A stretch of 7,211 bases of DNA from an uncultured Eubacteriales bacterium (GCA_900548795.1 URLT01000084.1:1-7211), one strand, 5' to 3'; shown: positions 1-6,644, numbered from the stretch's first letter. Translations and numbers: made by a program. Notes: generated by a model not told the origin, from the sequence alone.

Positions 1-476
1 TCAAGGAAGAGCTGGGCATGACCGACGAGCAGATCGAGAAGTTCACGTGGATGGGAATCTCCGGCATCGCCAACGTCCTTTGCTGCATCAAGTTCGCGAA
101 GTACTACGAGCTGACGGCGGACGACGTCGTCGTCACCGTCCTGACCGACTCGGCCGTGATGTACAAGTCCCGCGTGGAGGAGCTGAACGAGCTGCACGGC
201 GCTTACAACACCGTCGAGGCCGCGAAGGATCATGCGCTGCATATGCTCGGCCTCAAGACCGACAACCTGCTCGAGCTGACCTATGCCGAGCGCAAGCGCG
301 TGCACAACCTCAAGTATTACACTTGGGTCGAGCAGCAGCAGATGGACGTCGAGGATCTCAACGCCCAGTGGTACGACACCAAGGGCACGTGGGACGCCGT
401 CCACGCGCAGGCGAAGGAGCTTGACGCGCTCATCGACGAGTTCAACGAGGCCACCGGCCTGCTCAAGACGCTTTAA
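1..476 (+). CDS. PLP-dependent cysteine-synthase-like enzyme (fold type II), C-terminal part
   Basis: The reading frame is open from position 3 and ends at the TAA at 474-476, so the N-terminus lies outside the window and about 157 residues are visible. The visible part contains a GISGIAN stretch followed by a helix and then VVVTVLTDSAVMYKSR. This aligns by eye with the GISSGA and VVILPDSGERYLS region of cysteine synthase and cystathionine beta-synthase family enzymes, where the Ser of the DS pair contacts the PLP ring nitrogen. The tail, with ELTYAERKRVHNLKYYTWVEQQ, is rich in charged residues and resembles extended C-termini of clostridial PLP lyase-type proteins. The PLP lysine is not in the window. 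An ATG at 18 lies in frame but is internal to the family fold and is not the start. The next gene, thrC, is another fold type II enzyme 59 bases downstream, so the two probably share an operon. The substrate cannot be determined from this fragment. Confidence 0.72.
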   Translation, partial: KEELGMTDEQIEKFTWMGISGIANVLCCIKFAKYYELTADDVVVTVLTDSAVMYKSRVEELNELHGAYNTVEAAKDHALHMLGLKTDNLLELTYAERKRVHNLKYYTWVEQQQMDVEDLNAQWYDTKGTWDAVHAQAKELDALIDEFNEATGLLKTL

Positions 477-489
477 TTCATAAAAATGA

Positions 490-513
490 GGGGAGGGGCA
501 TGTCCCCCTCCCC
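490..513 (+). terminator. GC-rich hairpin between the PLP enzyme gene and thrC (partial terminator or attenuator)
   Basis: GGGGAGGGG (490-498) pairs perfectly with CCCCTCCCC (505-513) around a six-base loop. It is followed by GCTTTCAT, which has only three consecutive T residues, so it is a weak intrinsic terminator at best. It sits 14 bases after the upstream stop codon and 8 bases before the thrC ribosome binding site. It could reduce read-through, protect a processed upstream mRNA end, or lower thrC expression relative to the first gene. The structure is directly visible; the role is inferred. Confidence 0.5.
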
Positions 514-535
514 GCTTTCATAAGGAGAAACACAT

Positions 536-1783
536 ATGAAAAACGTGATCTGCGGCCGCTGCGTCAAGTGCGGCAAGGAATACGAAGCCGTTCCGAACCT
601 GACCAACTGCTCCTGCGGCGGCATTCTCGACATCATCTACGACTACGACTACATCAAGTCCGTCTTCACGAAGGAAAAGCTGGCTGCCCGCGACGACCGC
701 TCCATGTGGCGCTATCGCGAGCTGCTGCCCGTTGAGGAGACCACGCCGAACACCCCGCTGCGCGTCGGCTGGAGCCCGCTCTATCAGGCCGACCGTCTGG
801 CCAAGGAGCTGGGCATCGCCAAGCTCTGGGTCAAGGACGACGGCATCAACCCGACCGCCTCGCTGAAGGATCGCGCCTCGGCCATGGCCGTGGCCAAGGC
901 ACAGGAGGCCGGGGCGAAGGTCATCGCCTGCTCCTCCACCGGCAACGCTGCCTCCTCTCTGGCCGGCAACGCCGCCGCAGCGGGTCTGAAGACCTATATC
1001 TTCGTCCCGTCCCGCGCCCCGAAGGGCAAGGTCGCGCAGCTCATGACCTTCGGCGCGAACGTCGTGTCCGTGCAGGGCAACTATGAGGAGACGTTTGAGC
1101 TTTCCAAGAAGGCCATCGACAAGTGGGGCTGGTATAACCGCAACGCGGCCATCAACCCCTACCTCTCCGAGGGCAAGAAGACCGTCGGTTTGGAGATCAT
1201 GGAGCAGCTCAACTGGGAGGTGCCGGATTATATCGCCATCTCCGTCGGCGACGGCTGCACGATCGCCGGCCTGTGGAAGGGGCTGAAGGATCTCTATGCA
1301 ATCGGCTTCATCGATCATCTGCCGCGCCTGATCTCGGCGCAGGCCGAGGGCTGCCACCCGATCAACCGCGCCATTGCAGAGAACAAGCCGTGGGAGCCGA
1401 TGGAGGAGAACACCCTCGCCGACTCCATCGCCGTCGGCGTGCCGCGCAATGCCGATAAGGCGCTCATGGCCATCCGCGAGAGCAACGGCATCGTCGTCAA
1501 CGTTACCGACGAGGAGATCATGGCCGCGCAGAAGCTGCTCGGCCGCACCTGCGGCGTCTTCGGCGAGCCTGCCGGCGTCACCGGCGCCGCCGGCCTGAAG
1601 AAGCTCTGCCAGGAGGGCAAGATCCCTGCCGACGCAAAGGTCGTCTCCGTCGTGACCGGCAACGGTCTGAAGGACGTCGCCAACGCAATCAAGGCCTGCG
1701 GCGAGCCGATGAGCTGCCCGAACGATATGGACGCCCTGCTCGAGCAGTTCGCCGCGCACGGCATCCACCCGAGCGAGAGCTGA
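536..1783 (+). CDS. thrC: Threonine synthase (PLP-dependent, N-terminal zinc ribbon)
   Basis: The 415-residue protein matches the PLP fold type II threonine synthase family, which converts O-phosphohomoserine to threonine and phosphate in the cytoplasm. The N-terminus has a zinc-ribbon-like Cys set (C6, C9, C12, C25, C27 with CVKCG and CSCGG), followed by an IIYDYDYI segment typical of this class. The Schiff-base lysine is K111 in the ASLKDRAS motif. SSTGNAAS (133-140) is the substrate/cofactor loop, GDGCTIAGLWKG (238-249) the phosphate-binding loop, and VTGNGLKD (373-380) carries the Thr expected to contact the PLP ring nitrogen. The ATG at 536 is chosen because AAGGAG lies 8 bases upstream. 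No other thr-pathway gene is visible; the neighbour is a second fold type II enzyme. Related enzymes such as cysteate synthase share this fold, so substrate specificity is an inference. There is no clear terminator after the gene. Confidence 0.88.
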   Translation: MKNVICGRCVKCGKEYEAVPNLTNCSCGGILDIIYDYDYIKSVFTKEKLAARDDRSMWRYRELLPVEETTPNTPLRVGWSPLYQADRLAKELGIAKLWVKDDGINPTASLKDRASAMAVAKAQEAGAKVIACSSTGNAASSLAGNAAAAGLKTYIFVPSRAPKGKVAQLMTFGANVVSVQGNYEETFELSKKAIDKWGWYNRNAAINPYLSEGKKTVGLEIMEQLNWEVPDYIAISVGDGCTIAGLWKGLKDLYAIGFIDHLPRLISAQAEGCHPINRAIAENKPWEPMEENTLADSIAVGVPRNADKALMAIRESNGIVVNVTDEEIMAAQKLLGRTCGVFGEPAGVTGAAGLKKLCQEGKIPADAKVVSVVTGNGLKDVANAIKACGEPMSCPNDMDALLEQFAAHGIHPSES

Positions 1784-1785
1784 TA

Positions 1786-1824
1786 CTGATTCTTGATTCA
1801 ATATTTTAATCAGAGGTTCCCTAG
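1786..1824 (+). repeat. Decayed end of the 159-bp MITE-like repeat
   Basis: Bases 1808-1824 (AATCAGAGGTTCCCTAG) exactly match the right terminus plus CTAG flank of the full copies at 6169-6327 and 6486-6644. To the left, the body of the element is missing; only short matches such as TTGATTCAAT resemble the other terminal repeat. CTGATT (1786-1791) and AATCAG (1808-1813) can pair. This looks like an internally deleted or decayed copy directly after the thrC stop codon. The 17-base match is seen directly; the deletion history is inferred. Confidence 0.55.
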
Positions 1825-1908
1825 TATACCATGCTTCGAATTCAGAAGCAAGCTGCCTAAAATGGAAACGGAACAAATAAAAAAAGAGACGCAAGGCTCA
1901 GATTTCTC

Positions 1909-1937
1909 TTGCGGTCGGGGCGGCGATCGGATATAAT
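1909..1937 (+). promoter_or_regulatory. Sigma-A type promoter of the deaminase gene
   Basis: TTGCGG (1909-1914) is followed after exactly 17 bases by a perfect TATAAT (1932-1937). Transcription would start near 1944, giving a leader of about 65 bases before the ATG at 2010. The -35 overlaps a 6-bp inverted repeat, CGCAAG (1890-1895) with CTTGCG (1908-1913), which might be an operator or a decayed leftward terminator because T-rich sequence follows it on the minus strand. The hexamers and spacing are visible; activity is inferred. Confidence 0.6.
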
Positions 1938-2009
1938 GAAAGCACGGAAAGACCGGCGGACAAGCCACGAGAGCAAGCCGAGTCAAACGACAAGAAGGAG
2001 GCGCGGAGG

Positions 2010-2420
2010 ATGCGTACGACCAAGCGGGAGTATTATCTGAACATTGCCAAGGCCGTCGCCCAGCGCTCGACCTGCCTGCGGCGGCAGTACGGCGCGGTGA
2101 TCGTGAAGGACGACGTCATCATCGCGACCGGCTACAACGGCTCGGCGCGCGGGGACGAGAACTGCTGCGACGTCGGCGTCTGCTGGCGCGAGGCGCACGG
2201 CGTTCCGCACGGGCAGCAGTACGAAAAATGCCTTGCCGTCCATGCCGAGGCCAACGCGATCATCAGCGCCAACGGGCAGGATATGATCGGCTCAACGCTC
2301 TATCTTGCCGGGTTTGAGAACGGCAGGCTGATCCACGCCGAGCCGTGCCTGATGTGCAGCCGCATGATCCGCAACGCGCGCATCGAGTGCGTGGTCGGCG
2401 CAGAGCCGGAGAATGAGTGA
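2010..2420 (+). CDS. dCMP / cytidine deaminase family protein (ComEB-like)
   Basis: The 136-residue zinc-dependent deaminase probably converts dCMP to dUMP for thymidylate synthesis, in the cytoplasm. The catalytic signature is HAEANA with H78 and the proton-shuttling E80, and PCLMC with C113 and C116 as the other zinc ligands. The N-terminal half carries the dCMP-deaminase pattern STCLRRQYGAVIVKDD, then GYNGSARG (41-48) and a Cys-rich stretch (C52, C53, C58). In some family members comparable cysteines bind a structural zinc. The start at 2010 is supported by AAGGAGG at 1995-2001, 8 bases upstream. At 136 residues it is near the short end of the family. B. subtilis ComEB belongs here, but no competence genes are visible, so a nucleotide-salvage role is the safer reading. 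It has its own promoter, and its mRNA would carry a MITE-like repeat in the 3' untranslated region. Confidence 0.85.
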   Translation: MRTTKREYYLNIAKAVAQRSTCLRRQYGAVIVKDDVIIATGYNGSARGDENCCDVGVCWREAHGVPHGQQYEKCLAVHAEANAIISANGQDMIGSTLYLAGFENGRLIHAEPCLMCSRMIRNARIECVVGAEPENE

Positions 2421-2428
2421 CATATTAA

Positions 2429-2587
2429 GGAACCTTTGAATCAATCAGCTGCGGCGCTCAGCGGGTCTTTTTCCCCAACTGATCGGTTTGAAAATCTTGA
2501 AATACGAAAAGGATTCCTGCGATTTCCAAACCTTAATTTGGAATAAAATCCCTCGCTGACCGCTCTTGCGATTGAATCAGAGGTTCC
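2429..2587 (+). repeat. MITE-like repeat, copy 1 (159 bp)
   Basis: The element begins GGAACCTTTGAATCAATC and ends CGATTGAATCAGAGGTTCC, giving imperfect terminal inverted repeats of about 19 bases. It has no coding capacity. It differs from copy 2 at about 10 of 159 positions by my count. The flanks are TTAA on the left and TAAA on the right, so a clean 4-bp target duplication is not preserved (a 3-bp TAA match is possible). It starts 8 bases after the deaminase stop codon and ends just before the shared terminator. The internal inverted repeat is present with one A-C mismatch. This is the most diverged full-length copy and perhaps the oldest. Confidence 0.8.
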
Positions 2588-2611
2588 TAAAAAAACAAAA
2601 AAGCTCTGCAT

Positions 2612-2662
2612 AAACGCAGGGGCACGGAGGTGGAAGCGCTCCACGACCGTGCCCCTGCGTTT
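2612..2662. terminator. Strong bidirectional intrinsic terminator between convergent genes
   Basis: A perfect 16-bp stem pairs AAACGCAGGGGCACGG (2612-2627) with CCGTGCCCCTGCGTTT (2647-2662). It is topped by a second stem, GTGGA with TCCAC, around a five-base loop. On the plus strand it runs into TTTTTTGTTTGTT, serving the deaminase gene. On the minus strand it runs into TTTATGCAGAGCTTTTTTG, serving the oligoendopeptidase gene, whose stop codon is 8 bases away. Confidence 0.93.
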
Positions 2663-2670
2663 TTTGTTTG

Positions 2671-4380
2671 TTATTTTGACAGCGCTTCTGCCTCGCTGAG
2701 CAGGATCTCCTTCGCGTAGGACGTGCTCCGCGCCACGCTTCCGGGCAGGAAGGGGTTGGAGACGTTTGCATATTCGAGCGTCTCGAGATAGCTGCGGCTG
2801 CCGCCGACGTCGCACAGGCGCAGATAATCCGCCCATGCGGCTTCGCGGTTCTCGGCGTATTTCTTCTTGAATTCCAGCGCGCCCATGGTCGTCAGGGTGT
2901 AGTTGATATAATACATGGGGTAGTGGAAAATGTGCAGCTTGTGATACCAGTAGCCGCCGCGCTCCATGAAGGGGTTTTCGCCATAGCGGCGCCACGGCAT
3001 ATATTTTTCCTCGAGCTTGTGCCACTGCATCGTGCGCTCCTTCGGCGTCAGCTCGGGGTGGGCATAGCAGATGTGCTGGAATTCGTCGACCGCCACGCCG
3101 AAGGGCACGAAGGTGAACGCGTCCTGCAGATGCGCAAAGCGGAACTTGTCGGCGTCCTTGCCGAAGAAGCGCTCGGCATAGGGATAGCAGAACTGCTCCA
3201 TGGACATCGAATGGATCTCGGCAATGTCGGTCGATTCGCCGTAATAAGCCGAGAGCGGCTGGCAGCGCATGGCGCGGTAGCCCGCGAAGGCGTGCCCCAG
3301 CTCGTGCGTGAGCACCTGCATGTCGCCGATCGTGCCGTTGAAGCACGAGAAGACGAACGGCGCCTTGCGCGTCTTGAGGTCGGTCATATAGCCGGTGGAG
3401 GCCTTGCCGGGGCGGTTCGTCAGATCCATCAGGCCGTGCTCGATCATGAAATCGATGAACTCGCCGGTCTCCTTGCTCAGGTCGTGATACATCTTCTGCG
3501 CTTCGCTGACTAGGAAGTCGTCGCCGCCGATGGCGTGGGCGTTGCCGTCGGGGAAGATGCGTTCCTCGTCCCAGACCATCACATGCTCTAGACCGAGACG
3601 CTTGGCCTGATAGTCATAGAGCTTGCTGCAAAGCGGCACAAGCTCCTTGCGCACCTGCTCGCGGAAGGAGGCAACCTCCTCCTGACCGTAGTCCGTGCGG
3701 CCCTGCTGCATATAGGCCAGCGGGATGAAGTTCTCATAGCCGAGGTTGCGCCCCATCTCGTTGCGCACGGCGATCAGCTCGTCCCAGATCGCCTCCATGC
3801 GCGGCTCGTTGGCCTCGTAGAAGTCGGAATAGGCCTGCCACGCGCGGCGGCGCGTTTCGCGGTCGTCGTCCTCAAAATGCTTCTGGATGCCATAGAGGTT
3901 GCAGGTCTCGCCGTCAAATTCGATGCTGCACGAGGCCATGAGCTTCTGGTATTCCATGACCAGCTTGTTTTCGCGCTGGGCAAGGGGAATGTTCTTCTCG
4001 CAGAAGCTCTTCTTTTGCAGCTCGATCTGCGCGAAGAGCTGGCGGCCGAATTCCTGCTCCAGCTCCTTGCGGAAGGGCGAGTCGAACAGCGCCTCGTAGC
4101 AGGCGACGCTGTACTGCTCCAGCTCGGGCAGCGCGTCGTTCAGATATTCCAGCTCTTTTTCATAAAATTCGTCTGCCGTGTTGAGCGTGTTGCGGATAAA
4201 GGCGACGGTGCACTGCTCATCAAAGGGCATGGTCGCCCGGTCGATCTCGAGCAGAATGCTGCGCACCTCAGCATAATCCTTCGCTTTTTTCACCTGCTCC
4301 GTCCATGCCTGATAGCTGCGCTTGACCTGCTCCACGTCGGGACGCTGATAGGGAATGGAGGCAAAAGTCCAGTTTTCCAT
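2671..4380 (-). CDS. M3-family oligoendopeptidase (zinc metallopeptidase)
   Basis: This 569-residue cytoplasmic zinc endopeptidase would cleave short oligopeptides. The active-site motif HELGH occupies residues 359-363; E360 is the catalytic base, and E388 in AEIHSMSME lies 29 residues after the first His, the spacing of the third zinc ligand in thimet-oligopeptidase-like enzymes. An aromatic and His-rich stretch (HIFHYPMYYINY, 483-494) corresponds to the substrate-binding Tyr/His region of the family. The N-terminus (SIPYQRPDVEQVK) resembles the M3 subgroup annotated as oligoendopeptidase distinct from classical PepF. No signal peptide or membrane segment is seen. The frame remains open upstream to 4443, but the ATG at 4380 is preferred because AAGGAG lies 8 bases upstream and the promoter -10 lies inside the longer version. 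The gene is monocistronic, divergent from dnaX, and ends at the shared terminator. Confidence 0.92.
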   Translation of the reverse strand: MENWTFASIPYQRPDVEQVKRSYQAWTEQVKKAKDYAEVRSILLEIDRATMPFDEQCTVAFIRNTLNTADEFYEKELEYLNDALPELEQYSVACYEALFDSPFRKELEQEFGRQLFAQIELQKKSFCEKNIPLAQRENKLVMEYQKLMASCSIEFDGETCNLYGIQKHFEDDDRETRRRAWQAYSDFYEANEPRMEAIWDELIAVRNEMGRNLGYENFIPLAYMQQGRTDYGQEEVASFREQVRKELVPLCSKLYDYQAKRLGLEHVMVWDEERIFPDGNAHAIGGDDFLVSEAQKMYHDLSKETGEFIDFMIEHGLMDLTNRPGKASTGYMTDLKTRKAPFVFSCFNGTIGDMQVLTHELGHAFAGYRAMRCQPLSAYYGESTDIAEIHSMSMEQFCYPYAERFFGKDADKFRFAHLQDAFTFVPFGVAVDEFQHICYAHPELTPKERTMQWHKLEEKYMPWRRYGENPFMERGGYWYHKLHIFHYPMYYINYTLTTMGALEFKKKYAENREAAWADYLRLCDVGGSRSYLETLEYANVSNPFLPGSVARSTSYAKEILLSEAEALSK

Positions 4381-4414
4381 AGTCGGTTCTCCTTTGCAGT
4401 AAATTTCTTCCTTT

Positions 4415-4443
4415 ATCATACCGCAAATACGGGGAGAATACAA
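4415..4443 (-). promoter_or_regulatory. Sigma-A type promoter of the oligoendopeptidase gene
   Basis: Read on the minus strand, TTGTAT (4443-4438) is followed after exactly 17 bases by TATGAT (4420-4415). The predicted start is near 4408, giving a leader of roughly 28 bases that contains the AAGGAG. The position also argues against any translation start upstream of 4380. Confidence 0.7.
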
Positions 4444-4457
4444 GCGGGATTTTCTGT

Positions 4458-4486
4458 TTGCTTTTTGCGCGGGGATGGATTATACT
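4458..4486 (+). promoter_or_regulatory. Sigma-A type promoter of dnaX
   Basis: TTGCTT (4458-4463), a 17-base spacer and TATACT (4481-4486) form a good promoter, with transcription expected near 4493. The two divergent promoters are back to back, with their -35 elements only 14 bases apart. One bound regulator could therefore influence both, although no clear operator palindrome is visible between them. Confidence 0.68.
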
Positions 4487-4514
4487 AGAGGGGAAGAATA
4501 CGGAGGACAGGGAC

Positions 4515-6161
4515 ATGTATCAGGCATTATATCGAAAATATCGGCCGCAGAGCTTTGACGACGTGGTCGGTCAGCTCGCGGTCACGCAGACGCTGAAAAA
4601 TCAGATCCTCACCGGCAAGACCAGCCACGCTTATCTGTTCACCGGCACGCGCGGCACGGGCAAGACGACCTGCGCAAAAATTCTGGCCAAGGCCGTCAAC
4701 TGCGAGCACCCGGTCGACGGCAATCCGTGCAACCGCTGCGCGGCCTGCCGGAGCATCGATTCCGGCGCGTGCATGGACGTGCTGGAGATCGACGCGGCGT
4801 CGAACAACGGCGTGGATAACGTGCGCGGCCTGCGCGACGACGCGGTCTATACCCCGGCCGAGGTGCGCAAGCGCGTTTATATCATCGACGAGGTGCATAT
4901 GCTCTCGATGCAGGCCTTCAACGCCCTGCTCAAGATCATCGAGGAGCCGCCGGAGCATCTGCTCTTCATCCTTGCAACGACCGAGCTGCAAAAGGTGCCC
5001 GCGACGATCCTCTCGCGCTGTCAGCGCTTCTCCTTCCGGCGCATCCTGCCGCAGGACATTGCCGACCGGCTGAGCTATATTGCCTATCAGGAAAAGATCG
5101 ATCTGCTGCCCGAGGCGGCGGCCTATCTGGCGCGGCTGGCCGACGGCGGTCTGCGCGACGCGGTCAGTCTGCTCGACCAGTGCGCGTCGGCCTCGACCGG
5201 CGAGCTCGGCACCGAGCAGGTCTGCCGCACGCTCGGCCTTGCCGGAACGCGGCAGACTGAGGCCATGCTGCAGGCCATCGCGAAGCACGACGGCGCGGCG
5301 GCTCTGAGGCTTTTCGACGGGCAATATGCCGAGGGCAAGGATCTTGCTGCCATGCTCAACGAGCTTTGCTCGGTGGCGCGCGACCTGCTGATCCTGCGCA
5401 CCGCGCCCAAGGGCGGCGCGGCGCTGGTTTCCGGCATCTGCACGGAGCAGGAGCTTTCCGCGCTGCTGCCGCTGTTTTCGCCGTCGGAGCTGCTCTGGAT
5501 GACCGAGGAGCTGAGAAAAACGGCGAACGGCTTCAACACCAGCTCAAACCGCCGCATCGACGCCGAGCTGTGCCTGCTGCGGCTGTGCAGCCCGGAGGAT
5601 GTCGCCACGCCTGCCGCGCTTGCGGCTCGGGTCGGACGGCTGGAGGATCGGTTGGCGGCCGGGGCGGTCGCCGCGGTCAAGCCCGCGCCCGAGCAGAAGC
5701 AGCCCTCGCAGGAGGCGCCGCCGTGGGACGACGACGAGCCGGAATCCGCGCCGTGGGAGGAGCTGACCCCGCCGCCCGAGCCGTCGGACGAGCCGGTTCC
5801 GCCGCGTCCGAAGCAGCCGCAGACGGCCGCACCGGACGGCTTCTGGCCGAAGCTGGTCGAAAAGGCGCGCGCGGCGCTTCAGCCGCCGGCTATGGGGATG
5901 TTTGCCGTCCACGCCAACGCGCCGGTCAAGGGCACGCTGAGCGGCGACGATCTGACGCTCGAGTGCGTCGAATTTGCCTATCCGTTCATCAGCGCGCCGG
6001 AGGTTCTGCAGCGCGTGGCTGAATGCGCTGCGGGCATTTTGAGCCGCCCGATCCGGGTCAAGGCCGTGAAGGCGGGGCAGACGCCGCCGCCGTCGAACGG
6101 AAATTTTGATAAGCTCATGCACCGCGCTCAGGCACACCCGGAGCTTATCGACGTACAATAA
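4515..6161 (+). CDS. dnaX: DNA polymerase III subunit gamma/tau
   Basis: The protein is the AAA+ clamp-loader ATPase, which loads the sliding clamp and links polymerase to helicase at the replication fork. It begins with the family hallmark YQALYRKYRPQSFDDVVGQ. Walker A is GTRGTGKTT (44-52), the zinc module is C63, C72, C75 and C78, Walker B is IIDEVH (123-128), the SRC motif with the arginine finger is 167-169, and sensor 2 is GGLRDAVSLLDQ (211-222). A Pro/Glu/Asp-rich linker (about 380-440) leads to a C-terminal domain beginning DGFWPKLVEKARAAL, as in tau. At 548 residues it is close to B. subtilis DnaX. The start at 4515 follows GGAGG by 8 bases; an in-frame ATG at 4458 overlaps the promoter and is rejected. 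I see no A6G-type slippery heptamer, so frameshift production of gamma is not supported. The usual downstream partners ybaB and recR are absent from the next kilobase. Confidence 0.96.
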   Translation: MYQALYRKYRPQSFDDVVGQLAVTQTLKNQILTGKTSHAYLFTGTRGTGKTTCAKILAKAVNCEHPVDGNPCNRCAACRSIDSGACMDVLEIDAASNNGVDNVRGLRDDAVYTPAEVRKRVYIIDEVHMLSMQAFNALLKIIEEPPEHLLFILATTELQKVPATILSRCQRFSFRRILPQDIADRLSYIAYQEKIDLLPEAAAYLARLADGGLRDAVSLLDQCASASTGELGTEQVCRTLGLAGTRQTEAMLQAIAKHDGAAALRLFDGQYAEGKDLAAMLNELCSVARDLLILRTAPKGGAALVSGICTEQELSALLPLFSPSELLWMTEELRKTANGFNTSSNRRIDAELCLLRLCSPEDVATPAALAARVGRLEDRLAAGAVAAVKPAPEQKQPSQEAPPWDDDEPESAPWEELTPPPEPSDEPVPPRPKQPQTAAPDGFWPKLVEKARAALQPPAMGMFAVHANAPVKGTLSGDDLTLECVEFAYPFISAPEVLQRVAECAAGILSRPIRVKAVKAGQTPPPSNGNFDKLMHRAQAHPELIDVQ

Positions 6162-6168
6162 TACCTAA

Positions 6169-6327
6169 GGAACCTCTGAATCAATCGGCAGCGGCGCTCA
6201 GTGGGTCTTTTGCCCCAACTGATCGGTTTGAAAATCTTGAAATCCGAAAAGGATTCCTGCGATTTTCAAACCTCAATTTGGAACAAAATCCCTCGCTGAT
6301 CGCTCTTGCGATTGAATCAGAGGTTCC
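6169..6327 (+). repeat. MITE-like repeat, copy 2 (159 bp)
   Basis: The element starts GGAACCTCTGAATCAATCG, 7 bases after the dnaX stop codon, and ends with the inverted CGATTGAATCAGAGGTTCC (18 of 19 positions complementary). Internally, GGTTTGAAAATC (6225-6236) pairs perfectly with GATTTTCAAACC (6261-6272), with a small AATCC/GGATT hairpin inside it. Left and right flanks are CTAA and CTAG, so the target duplication is imperfect. It differs from copy 3 at about 7 positions, all at or left of 6244. Confidence 0.85.
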
Positions 6328-6478
6328 CTAGAAAAAACGGCAGGCATCGGGAGAGCACGGAAGCTCCCGATGCCTGCCGCGGCCTGTGTGGGGAAGTGCG
6401 GATATGTTTTTTGAAGCTGCGCGGCTCGATAAATAGCTCCGCCGCTCAGCCGAAGACGATCAATTTCGAGGTTTTCTT
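6245..6478 (+). repeat. Direct repeat, first copy (234 bp, period 317 bp)
   Basis: This stretch is identical, base for base by my reading, to 6562-6795. It comprises the right half of MITE copy 2, the CTAG flank, a terminator-like hairpin and about 100 bases of non-coding sequence. Identity stops on the left at 6244 (C versus A) and on the right at 6479, where the next bases lead into MITE copy 3. Its identity contrasts with the divergence of the MITE left halves and indicates a recent duplication or conversion. Confidence 0.85.
6332..6379 (-). terminator. Leftward terminator-like hairpin, copy A
   Basis: CGGCAGGCATCGGGAG (6338-6353) pairs perfectly with CTCCCGATGCCTGCCG (6364-6379), a 16-bp stem with a 10-base loop. 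On the minus strand the stem is followed directly by TTTTTT, the intrinsic terminator arrangement. On the plus strand no U-tract follows, though the stem may still help end or stabilise the dnaX transcript. No leftward gene is visible that would need it. Confidence 0.65.
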
Positions 6479-6485
6479 ATACTAG

Positions 6486-6644
6486 GGAACCTCTGAATCG
6501 ATCGTCTGCGGCGCTCAGCGGGTCTTTTGCCCCAACTTTTCGGTTTGAAAATCTTGAAATACGAAAAGGATTCCTGCGATTTTCAAACCTCAATTTGGAA
6601 CAAAATCCCTCGCTGATCGCTCTTGCGATTGAATCAGAGGTTCC
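6486..6644 (+). repeat. MITE-like repeat, copy 3 (159 bp) with CTAG target duplication
   Basis: The element is flanked on both sides by CTAG (6482-6485 and 6645-6648), a perfect 4-bp duplication of the YTAR type associated with IS5-group transposons. Terminal inverted repeats are GGAACCTCTGAATC on the left and the complementary GAATCAGAGGTTCC on the right with one mismatch. The internal 12-bp inverted repeat is intact. No open frame in the element looks like a transposase, so it would depend on one encoded elsewhere. Confidence 0.87.

Noticed and set aside
1832..1848. GCTTC/GAAGC hairpin as terminator of thrC
   Set aside because: The stem is only 5 bp and no T-tract follows, so it is too weak to call.
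518..1894. Long minus-strand open frame opposite thrC
   Set aside because: It is antisense to a protein with clear catalytic motifs, its translation is low-complexity and rich in Arg, Ala and Gly as expected for the complement of GC-rich codons, and no ribosome binding site supports it.
1862..1930. Short plus-strand frame starting at ATG 1862 (about 22 codons) upstream of the deaminase promoter
   Set aside because: It has no ribosome binding site, and its 3' part overlaps the -35 element of the next promoter.
2441..3346. Minus-strand frame running through MITE copy 1, the terminator and the oligoendopeptidase gene in another frame
   Set aside because: It crosses a strong terminator and a repeat and is out of frame with a well-supported gene on the same strand.
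2671..4443. Longer oligoendopeptidase starting at 4443
   Set aside because: The first 21 codons overlap the promoter -10 and -35 elements, while the ATG at 4380 has a perfect AAGGAG at correct spacing.
4527..6158. Minus-strand frames opposite dnaX (4527-5324, 5123-5680, 5544-6158)
   Set aside because: These are compositional shadows of dnaX; none shows a recognisable motif or a ribosome binding site.
4515..6161. Programmed frameshift in dnaX to make a gamma subunit
   Set aside because: I found no A6G-like slippery heptamer with a downstream hairpin; the A-runs in the gene (for example near 4675 and 5515) are only five long.
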